36,491 bases of DNA from an uncultured Ruminococcus sp. Lineage in GTDB: Bacteria > Bacillota > Clostridia > Oscillospirales > Ruminococcaceae. Location: NCBI GenBank assembly GCA_947174365.1, contig CAMWIR010000011.1:1-36491 (forward strand), given 5' to 3'. Of the stretch, positions 17,101-22,124 are shown piece by piece; the first letter of the stretch is position 1, and each line of letters begins with the position of its first letter. The notes under the pieces are model-generated. The model did not search any database. It saw only the letters and a program-made list of their open reading frames with translations, and was not told where the DNA came from. The position numbers were made by a program, and so were the translations under genes.

Positions 17101-17133
17101 AAAAAATCACCCGGCTTTATGTAAAGCCGGGTG
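17101..17133 (-). terminator. Intrinsic terminator of the tyrosine-rich surface protein gene
   Basis: Perfect arms CACCCGGCTTT (17108-17118) and AAAGCCGGGTG (17123-17133) with a 4-base loop. On the - strand they are followed by a T-run (TTTTTT, complement of 17101-17107). Confidence 0.85.
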
Positions 17134-17168
17134 AAAATTTTACTTACTCATTAACTCAAAGCCTTGAT

Positions 17169-18701
17169 TTACTTAAGAACAATGAGGTAAGGACCGCCTG
17201 CGGTCACAGTAAATGTTGTGCTGCCGTCAGACTGAACCTTTGCCTTGCTAACACCCTTAAGGGAGTTAGCGTCGGGATCGTAGCGGTATACAACTGCTGT
17301 GCAGCCCGATCTGCTGGAGTTGAACTTAACGGTAACATTAGCCTTGGAGCCGAAATCGTCAAAGTTGGAGGAAACGCCGATCTGTGCCTTTCCTACAGCG
17401 TCCTTGGAGGCTTTTTTAACCAGGCTGTCGGGAATGTACTTGATGTTATACTCGGTATAAATCACCATATCCTTGGGAGTGGTAATATTCTTGCCGTTTA
17501 CGGTCCACTTAACGCCGTTATCAAGAACAAATGTAACGCTTACATTTTTGCCGTCAATAGCCTCAAGAACGTCCTTGCTTACCTCGTAAGAGCCATTCAT
17601 ATTTACTTTAATGGTGCTGCCGCTGGCTGCCGCCTTGGCATACTTAACAATGGTATCCCACCCTGCTCTGTTCTTCTTGCCGTAAATATAAGGCTCGCCG
17701 TCTTCAGCCTCTCTGTTGGAGGATGAGGATGTATTGTTCTTATTATTCAGCTGATTTCTGAAAGTGAAGTAAGGATCGCTGAAAACATAGCCATATCCGT
17801 AAGGATAGGTATAATTGTAATTGTAACCGTAATCATAGCCATAGCCGTAATTTAAGCCGTAGTAGCCGTAGGGAACATAGGTTATATCTACGCCAAGGGC
17901 TGTACCGCCTGCATTCTGAGCTGCCTGAAGGCTGCCATAATATGTGCCGTTATAGTAGTAATAATAAGTAGTATCACCGGCAGAACCGTAGGGGGTGTAG
18001 AAAATATCCACGCCCAAGGCAGTGCCGCCTGCCTTTATGGCATCCTCAAGAGTACCATAGTAAACGCCGTTGTAACGGTATCTGTAAATAGAACCTGGAG
18101 CATAGTTGTAGTTGGAATCATACGTTGTGCTGTGCTGGGTAACCTTGCTGCTGTCATAATTAGAAGCCGCAAGAGCAGCGCTGTAGGTGCTGTATCTGAG
18201 ACCTGTTACCGAGCTTACATAATAGGTATAACCATAATAAGGGTTACTGTAATAGGGCATTTCCTTTACATAGGAAGCAATGCCGTAGGAGTGGCTCAAA
18301 GCTTCGGTATATGTAGGATAATAGGACTTTGTGACCTCGCTGTACCACCATGTGGATGTGGAGGTTGTGGGAAGCGAATTGCTGTATGTGCCTCTGTAAG
18401 CAATATGAGCATCTGAAACTCCTGCAGCAAGTGCTTCAGACTCACTGGTATAATATGTATTTTTTGTCGATGAATACCACACAGCGCTTGTTTTAGGAAC
18501 ACTGTTTGCGGGTACTGACACATACTTCGAGCCGTCAACGCTTCCTATTGCACCCCATGCATCATCAAGGGTGCTGTAATATACACCATTGTAGTAATAA
18601 TACCAACCGCTGACATCATCGGCAGAAGCGTAAATTGCCATACCTTGAGCTGCCAAGGCTGCTGCACAGGCGATCGCAGCGATTTTTCTTCTTATTTTCA
18701 T
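17169..18701 (-). CDS. Secreted tyrosine-rich repeat protein
   Basis: 510 aa. Signal peptide at 1-27 (ending IYASA). Residues 33-278 hold six imperfect repeats of about 30-38 residues with the pattern aromatic-rich YYxxxxYYxTLxxAxxAG followed by a Val/Tyr strand; examples begin YYYYNGVYYSTLDDAW, WYSSTKNTYYTSESEA and YRYRYNGVYYGTLEDA. Residues 279-312 are a Tyr/Gly-rich low-complexity stretch (NYGYGYDYGYNYNYTY). A C-terminal domain (335-510) starts with GEPYIYGKKNRAGWDTIV and ends in beta strands. No LPxTG or other sorting signal is seen. The aromatic repeats suggest a surface adhesin or carbohydrate-binding role (inference). It has its own promoter and terminator. Confidence 0.78.
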   Translation of the reverse strand: MKIRRKIAAIACAAALAAQGMAIYASADDVSGWYYYYNGVYYSTLDDAWGAIGSVDGSKYVSVPANSVPKTSAVWYSSTKNTYYTSESEALAAGVSDAHIAYRGTYSNSLPTTSTSTWWYSEVTKSYYPTYTEALSHSYGIASYVKEMPYYSNPYYGYTYYVSSVTGLRYSTYSAALAASNYDSSKVTQHSTTYDSNYNYAPGSIYRYRYNGVYYGTLEDAIKAGGTALGVDIFYTPYGSAGDTTYYYYYNGTYYGSLQAAQNAGGTALGVDITYVPYGYYGLNYGYGYDYGYNYNYTYPYGYGYVFSDPYFTFRNQLNNKNNTSSSSNREAEDGEPYIYGKKNRAGWDTIVKYAKAAASGSTIKVNMNGSYEVSKDVLEAIDGKNVSVTFVLDNGVKWTVNGKNITTPKDMVIYTEYNIKYIPDSLVKKASKDAVGKAQIGVSSNFDDFGSKANVTVKFNSSRSGCTAVVYRYDPDANSLKGVSKAKVQSDGSTTFTVTAGGPYLIVLK

Positions 18702-18804
18702 TTTTAAAATCTCCTTTTCATGGTTTATTTATTTGGATGAAATTGTATTAAAGCAATAATACAACAGCAGTATGCTTTTACCATCCTTTTTAGCTGCTGA
18801 AAAT

Positions 18805-18833
18805 ATTATAACATACTTTTTTCAATTTTGCAA
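18805..18833 (-). promoter_or_regulatory. Sigma-A promoter of the tyrosine-rich surface protein gene
   Basis: On the - strand TTGCAA (18833-18828), 17 bases, TATAAT (18810-18805), leaving a leader of about 100 bases before ATG 18701. The rest of 18834-18964 is AT-rich with nothing recognised. Confidence 0.6.
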
Positions 18834-18964
18834 TAGTATTTGCTACAAAAGTTATTACAATTTGGTTACAATATAGTGTAAAATCACCGAAATTGCATTT
18901 TTTTGTAACCGAATATAGAGAACACAGCAAAAAGGGAAATTTTTTTCATTGTCCGGTCAGGCGG

Positions 18965-19510
18965 TCATGTTTTGTCAGTTTCTTCTTTGGACTGCTTACA
19001 GTCAATAAAACGCCATCCTTTACTATCATAATCATATAAGACTCCCTCCCTGCCCTGCTCCCTTTCAAGCTCAATAATTTTTCCTATAGTATAGTGCTCA
19101 ACCAATTTCCGAAAGATCTCAGCTGAAAGAACTATGTCGCCCGAAGCGATCAGATAATTATTTATCTCTTCCTTAAGACACTCGGGAACAGCGACACGAA
19201 CGCAGGCTTCCCGCTGGGACTTACCGGGTTCAGTTATTTTCATAGGGATATCAACAGAGGTAAGGCTTTCGATTCCCACTATCTTGGTATAAACATCATA
19301 ACCCATATAATAGTCGTTGTGATCGAATTCATACCCCTGCGCCTCTACAAGCTCCTCAGAGAAAAAGACTGATAAGCTTTTGATGTACGCCCTCCATTTG
19401 CCGTCCCCCATATAATTAATTTTTTTGATATCACCGATCTCATCGTACGCCATATATGCCGACATAAACCGTATTTTTACATCATTATAGGGCTCTTCAT
19501 AATAACGCAT
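18965..19510 (-). CDS. Hypothetical protein
   Basis: 181 aa, soluble, charged, no signal peptide or membrane segment. The N-terminal half is rich in Tyr and beta strands (WRAYIKSLSVFFSEELVEAQGYEF); the C-terminal half is helical and ends in a charged tail. I recognise no family. It is preceded on the same strand by a terminator hairpin and a probable ncRNA, so it is likely transcribed on its own. Confidence 0.6.
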   Translation of the reverse strand: MRYYEEPYNDVKIRFMSAYMAYDEIGDIKKINYMGDGKWRAYIKSLSVFFSEELVEAQGYEFDHNDYYMGYDVYTKIVGIESLTSVDIPMKITEPGKSQREACVRVAVPECLKEEINNYLIASGDIVLSAEIFRKLVEHYTIGKIIELEREQGREGVLYDYDSKGWRFIDCKQSKEETDKT

Positions 19511-19540
19511 ATGTACATCCGTTCCTTTCCTGATTTTACT

Positions 19541-19569
19541 AAAATAAAAAGGTCAGCCAAACGGCGACC
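19541..19569 (-). terminator. Intrinsic terminator downstream of the ncRNA candidate
   Basis: On the - strand GGTCGCC (19569-19563) pairs with GGCTGACC (19558-19551) with one bulged base, followed by TTTTTATTTT (19550-19541). Confidence 0.75.
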
Positions 19570-19790
19570 CTATAAGAATATTTTCATCGGACAGTAAGCC
19601 TCTCTACAAAACCGCAAACAGCATTAAACAAAAATAAATCCCGCCTTGCCGCCATGTGGCGAATAAAACCCGCACGCAGCAGGTGGGTGACAGCCCCTCG
19701 GTTTCACGCTCCCTGCGTCCGTAGCTCCGCACATCTAATGCGGCGGGAGGTCTGCAATCCGTCGAGGGAGACTGAATCCCTAATAAAAAG
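19541..19790 (-). ncRNA. Structured ncRNA candidate, possibly 6S RNA
   Basis: On the - strand a promoter-like TTGACC (19823-19818), 15 bases, TATAAT (19802-19797) and the terminator at 19541-19569 frame about 250 nt without a reading frame. Nested pairings are visible: an outer stem CCCGCC/GGCGGG, a hairpin CCGCA/TGCGG on the 5' side, CGCC-ACAT-GGCG on the 3' side, and a terminal stem ACGCAG/CTGCGT enclosing GTGA/TCAC. A closing stem, an open bubble with side hairpins and a long terminal stem is the 6S (ssrS) layout. The identification is from shape and size only; the 15-base promoter spacing is poor. It is not tmRNA, RNase P RNA or SRP RNA, whose core motifs are absent. Confidence 0.5.
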
Positions 19791-19931
19791 TGTTGGATTA
19801 TAAAACCACACTTTATCGGTCAAGGCAGAATATATCTTGTTTACATTAGTATATCACAGCGGGGGCAAAAAATCAATGTGCCTTTTTCGGTAAATTTAAC
19901 GGCATAATTTGGTAATTTTGCATAAAAGCCC

Positions 19932-20225
19932 TTACTCGTCGTCGTAGATATCCGAAAGTCTGTCCATAAAAATTTTGCCGATACGCTCATACTCATCGTC
20001 ATCGTCAATGGTAGCCAGGGTCTCCTCGCCGTTTTCGTCCTCCTCGCTGCGAAGAACCACCAGCTCGGTGTCTGCCTCTGCCATCTCCTCGGGATTGTCA
20101 TAATAGGGAACCAGTGCATAATAAAGCTCGTCACCCTCTTCATAAGTGTCCATAAGCTCAAAGACCTGTTCCTCCCCGTCCTCGTCGACCAGGGTATAAA
20201 GGTCAAAACCTTCAAATTCAGCCAA
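19932..20225 (-). CDS. DUF1292 domain-containing protein
   Basis: 97 aa, very acidic, beginning MAEFEGFDLYTLVDEDGEEQVFELMDTYE and containing DELYYALVPYYDN, the usual DUF1292 (YrzB-like) pattern. The Firmicutes family is widespread and of unknown function. The start is TTG at 20225 with GGAGG about 9 bases upstream. Its leader contains an array of 11-bp palindromes. Confidence 0.85.
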   Translation of the reverse strand: MAEFEGFDLYTLVDEDGEEQVFELMDTYEEGDELYYALVPYYDNPEEMAEADTELVVLRSEEDENGEETLATIDDDDEYERIGKIFMDRLSDIYDDE

Positions 20226-20326
20226 TGTTGTTTACCTCCTTATTGATTGTCGTAAAACACAAAAATACATTCGCTGTAAATACCTGAAGCGCAGACGCTG
20301 AGTCCTGCCGGGCAATTCCGCTGCCT

Positions 20327-20374
20327 GTCAATTCATTGACCGTCAAAGAAATTGACCGTCAATAAAATTGACAA
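20327..20374. repeat. Array of 11-bp palindromes with 16-bp period
   Basis: TTGACCGTCAA occurs at 20336-20346 and at 20352-20362. It is a palindrome around a single central base. A third, partial copy TTGACAA is at 20368-20374, again 16 bases on, and a GTCAA half-site lies at 20327-20331. The array falls just downstream of the DUF1292 promoter, in the position of an operator. Confidence 0.75.
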
Positions 20375-20396
20375 TATTTACAGCCCTAACATTTTA

Positions 20397-20425
20397 ATTT
20401 TACACTATTTTTACGGAAATGTCAA
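20397..20425 (-). promoter_or_regulatory. Sigma-A promoter of the DUF1292 gene
   Basis: On the - strand TTGACA (20425-20420), 17 bases, TAAAAT (20402-20397). It is divergent from the promoter at 20485. Confidence 0.7.
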
Positions 20426-20484
20426 TGTGTATTTTTCATAAAAATTTTGCACAAAAAATATGCACTATTTTTCCCAAAAAACTA

Positions 20485-20513
20485 TTGACATTTACCAAAT
20501 GATGTGATATCAT
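20485..20513 (+). promoter_or_regulatory. Sigma-A promoter of the minigene RNA
   Basis: TTGACA (20485-20490), 17 bases, TATCAT (20508-20513). An overlapping TATAAT at 20513-20518 would give a 22-base spacing and is less likely. Transcription would begin near 20520. Confidence 0.75.
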
Positions 20514-20576
20514 ATAATCAAGGAAAAGGAAACAACCCGAAAAAGGGAACGGGCAATTCGGAGGCGAAGGCTTCCA

Positions 20577-20636
20577 ATGCCGAATAAGAAGTTCCGAGCA
20601 AAGGGGTTTCCGATAAATCCTAAAACAGCGGAGTAA
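20577..20636 (+). CDS. Small open frame, 19 codons
   Basis: Reads MPNKKFRAKGFPINPKTAE, basic. It is preceded by GGAGGCGAAGGCTTCC, the first variant of the array's GGA...TCC-AATG start motif. ATTCGG and CCGAAT flank the start site as complementary arms. No family recognised; translation is unproven. Confidence 0.35.
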   Translation: MPNKKFRAKGFPINPKTAE

Positions 20637-20688
20637 CAATAAGCTTAAGTTGCAATCCGCAATAAGTTTGGAAAGGAAGGCGAGTCCC

Positions 20689-20775
20689 ATGGCGATAGCA
20701 GATAGCAGTTCACAGCAGTTTTTCGGGATATCCCGCAGCGGCTCGCATATATCAAAGCTTTCGGAAAAGCGTTGA
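20689..20775 (+). CDS. Small open frame, 28 codons
   Basis: Begins MAIADSSSQQFF and ends SKLSEKR. It is preceded by AAGGAAGGCGAGTCCC, another array motif variant, and is the longest frame of the array. It shares the first residues MAI with the last frame (MAIKG). No family recognised. Confidence 0.4.
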   Translation: MAIADSSSQQFFGISRSGSHISKLSEKR

Positions 20776-20797
20776 ATCGGAGTTTAAAGGAAACATA

Positions 20798-20812
20798 ATG
20801 TTAATTTATTAA
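20798..20812 (+). other. Minigene MLIY-stop
   Basis: AAAGGA (20786-20791) lies 6 bases before ATG-TTA-ATT-TAT-TAA. It lacks the TCC-N-ATGGC context of the others. Confidence 0.3.
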
Positions 20813-20994
20813 CATATTGTCACTCTGGGTACTTGAAATTACAAACGCTTTCATTTCCGGGCGAATATAAAGCTGATAATGAGCCGCACGTCAAAACAAA
20901 TTGATGGGCGGAATTTTTATACGCACAGCGGTGTATTGAAAAGGTCGATACAAGCGGGACATCCCACAAATCTTAACTAAAGAGGGTTGTGCCA

Positions 20995-21003
20995 ATGCAG
21001 TAA
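20995..21003 (+). other. Minigene MQ-stop
   Basis: GAGGGTTGTGCCAATG context followed by CAG-TAA. AAATCT (20968-20973) and AGATTT (21023-21028) could pair around it. It is followed by TAAATAAAT, similar to what follows other members. Confidence 0.4.
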
Positions 21004-21139
21004 ATAAATTTGCATATAAGGCAGATTTCCGACCGGATAGACGGTCGTAATATAGATAAGCTAACGCAAAGGAGTGAGTCCAAAGGTTCATTCAGTATAG
21101 CTTCCGAGTAAAGCTTATTTAAGAAGGGATCTGATTACT

Positions 21140-21175
21140 ATGATTACAAGAGGTTTTTACGACAGGAATATTTGA
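21140..21175 (+). CDS. 11-codon open frame MITRGFYDRNI, copy A
   Basis: Preceded by GAAGGGATCTGATTACT. The frame and a few bases beyond the stop are identical to copy B at 21557-21592, while surrounding spacers differ. That conservation may mean a functional peptide or simply a conserved RNA segment; with no synonymous changes the two cannot be told apart. Confidence 0.4.
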   Translation: MITRGFYDRNI

Positions 21176-21285
21176 GCACCCGGCCGCCTTGGCAATGCAG
21201 AAATGCAAGCGGCAATAGTGAACGTGAACTATTAAGTTCAACAATAGGTTCACGGTTTGATTCTAATGAAACGAGGAACGGTCCG

Positions 21286-21294
21286 ATGGCATAG
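21286..21294 (+). other. Minigene MA-stop (ATG-GCA-TAG)
   Basis: Preceded by GAGGAACGGTCCG, where GGA can pair with TCC over a 4-base loop. It ends module A. Confidence 0.45.
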
Positions 21295-21355
21295 TTAAAT
21301 ATATGCAGGCTTCTTTGCAATATAAACACTAAATAAAAATTGGGAGTTGTTTCCG

Positions 21356-21364
21356 ATGGCATAG
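21356..21364 (+). other. Minigene MA-stop (ATG-GCA-TAG)
   Basis: ATTGGGA (21339-21345), loop GTTGT, TTCCGAT (21351-21357) form a 7-bp stem that buries both the ribosome-binding GGGA and the AU of the start codon. The unit is enclosed by the arms at 21314-21325 and 21389-21400. Confidence 0.5.
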
Positions 21365-21556
21365 ATAAATGCGATCGTTCAAGCGATCTTATATCGCAAA
21401 TAAAATAAACGGAGGTTACGGCTTTCGGCTTCTTTAATAAAATCAGAGCAATGATACTGTAAGGGAGTGAGTCCAAAAGGACATTCAGTTTAGTTCTGCA
21501 CAGTCTGCGGACGATTTTCCGCAAGCAGCAAGTTTACCCCGAAAGGATCTGATACT

Positions 21557-21592
21557 ATGATTACAAGAGGTTTTTACGACAGGAATATTTGA
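21557..21592 (+). CDS. 11-codon open frame MITRGFYDRNI, copy B
   Basis: AAAGGA (21542-21547) lies about 9 bases before the ATG, a better ribosome binding site than in copy A. Identical to copy A through the stop codon TGA and the following GCAC. Confidence 0.4.
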   Translation: MITRGFYDRNI

Positions 21593-21667
21593 GCACTGTG
21601 CCGCCTTTGTAATGCAGAAATGCTTGCGGCAGGATGTTTAAATCCTAACGAAATGAGGAAAGGTCCA

Positions 21668-21679
21668 ATGGCAAGTTAA
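21668..21679 (+). other. Minigene MAS-stop
   Basis: GAGGAAAGGTCCA precedes ATG-GCA-AGT-TAA. It corresponds to the MA-stop that ends module A, with two single-base changes in the lead-in and a changed stop context. Confidence 0.45.
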
Positions 21680-21720
21680 ATTTTTATCCGATCGAATTTA
21701 AATGTTAGGAGTTGTTCCCC

Positions 21721-21729
21721 ATGGCTTGA
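21721..21729 (+). other. Minigene MA-stop (ATG-GCT-TGA)
   Basis: AGGAGTTGTTCCCC precedes the ATG. Enclosed by ATCCGAT (21686-21692) and ATCGGAT (21754-21760), with a TGATC/GATCA hairpin after the stop, the same layout as the unit at 21356. Confidence 0.5.
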
Positions 21730-21783
21730 TCAAATGATCGAATTGATCACGATATCGGATTTTAAAGAAAGGAATTTAGACCA

Positions 21784-21792
21784 ATGGCTTAG
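21784..21792 (+). other. Minigene MA-stop (ATG-GCT-TAG)
   Basis: AAAGGAATTTAGACCA precedes the ATG. Hairpins GTTAA-CAAT-TTAAC and GGTAT-CTG-ATACC follow directly. Confidence 0.45.
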
Positions 21793-21863
21793 GTTAACAA
21801 TTTAACTTTGGTATCTGATACCGCTTCAAGCGTCAAGTTTCCGAAATAATAATATGGAGGATA

Positions 21864-21881
21864 ATGCTTTCACATAATTAA
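21864..21881 (+). other. Minigene MLSHN-stop
   Basis: GGAGG lies only 3 bases before this ATG; an alternative ATG at 21854 gives MEDNAFT-stop. The GGAGGATAATGCTTTC block resembles GGAGGTTACGGCTTTC at 21411 and GGAGGCGAAGGCTTCC at 20560. Confidence 0.3.
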
Positions 21882-21918
21882 GATCAAATTAAAATTTCAC
21901 GAATTGGAGTTGTTTCCA

Positions 21919-21936
21919 ATGGCGATAAAAGGTTAG
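21919..21936 (+). other. Minigene MAIKG-stop
   Basis: ATTGGA (21903-21908), loop, TCCAAT (21915-21920) form a 6-bp stem covering the GGA and the first two bases of the start codon. It is the last unit, 24 bases before the terminator. Confidence 0.5.
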
Positions 21937-21959
21937 TCTTTCATCATAAAAACACTTGG

Positions 21960-21987
21960 CCGCCCGCAGTTTCTGCGGGCGGTTTTT
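21960..21987 (+). terminator. Intrinsic terminator of the minigene RNA
   Basis: CCGCCCGCAG (21960-21969), loop TTT, CTGCGGGCGG (21973-21982), then TTTTT: a perfect 10-bp GC-rich stem. Confidence 0.92.
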
Positions 21988-22064
21988 CCTACGCCTGCGG
22001 CGGAGAGAAAAATTTTGATCAGCATTTTCCTAATACAGCTGCACGCCGCATTGCCCAAAACATC

Positions 22065-22105
22065 AAGACAAAATCCCCCGAATGTGGTATACTGTAATTA
22101 CAGTA
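22065..22105 (+). promoter_or_regulatory. Promoter and palindromic operator of the AraC-GGDEF gene
   Basis: A weak -35 AAGACA (22065-22070), 17 bases, and TATACT (22088-22093). The perfect 16-base palindrome TACTGTAATTACAGTA (22090-22105) overlaps the -10 and start site, suggesting autoregulation or control by another dimeric factor. Confidence 0.6.
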
Positions 22106-22124
22106 ACGTTATTGTGGTGATAAT

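Larger units (their letters stand above)
21068..21294 (+). repeat. Tandem module, copy A
   Basis: Order of shared blocks: GGAGTGAGTCCAAA, then ATTCAGT, then the 11-codon frame block, then a GCCGC...GCGGC hairpin (21183-21213) with an inner TGCA-GAAA-TGCA stem-loop, then an AT-rich hairpin, then CTAATGAAACGAGGAACGG and TCCGATGGCATAG. Copy B has the same blocks in the same order with divergent spacers. Confidence 0.85.
21461..21679 (+). repeat. Tandem module, copy B
   Basis: Repeats the blocks of copy A: GGAGTGAGTCCAAAAGGAC, ATTCAGT, GGATCTGATACTATG and the 11-codon frame, the GCCGC...GCGGC hairpin with GAAA loop (21600-21630), a different AGGAT/ATCCT hairpin, and CTAACGAAATGAGGAAAGG then TCCAATGGCA. 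The spacer after ATTCAGT has a distinct stem-forming sequence (TGCGGA...TTCCGCA). Confidence 0.85.
20520..21987 (+). ncRNA. Long transcription unit with an array of tiny open frames; unknown RNA
   Basis: About 1.47 kb bounded by a consensus promoter and a strong terminator, with no frame over 28 codons that has a ribosome binding site. It holds about ten variants of GGA-N(4-8)-TCC-N-ATG-GC (such as GGAGTTGTTTCCGATGGC), most followed by a stop within five codons, and two ~220-nt tandem modules. Hairpins pair the GGA with the TCC in front of the AUG. Longer arms enclose some units: TTTGCAATATAA (21314-21325) with TTATATCGCAAA (21389-21400), and ATCCGAT (21686-21692) with ATCGGAT (21754-21760). 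I do not recognise the RNA; I cannot tell whether the tiny frames are translated or the motif is purely structural. Confidence 0.7.

Noticed and set aside
19541-19790. tmRNA, RNase P RNA or SRP RNA
   Set aside because: The conserved core motifs of these RNAs are absent on both strands.
20520-21987. CsrA-titrating sponge RNA of the CsrB/RsmZ type, given the many GGA triplets and the nearby csrA gene
   Set aside because: By eye about 25 GGA triplets occur in ~1470 bases, close to chance, and most lie in ribosome-binding-like or stem positions rather than in the hairpin loops that CsrA prefers. Kept only as a test under the flagellin finding.
20520-21987. A decayed or frameshifted large protein gene
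   Set aside because: No frame shows a continuous protein-like reading across stops. The repeated initiation motif and the structured spacers are not expected of a decaying gene.
20520-21987. CRISPR array
   Set aside because: Repeats are of unequal length and spacing, they diverge, and there are no unique spacers of constant size or cas genes.
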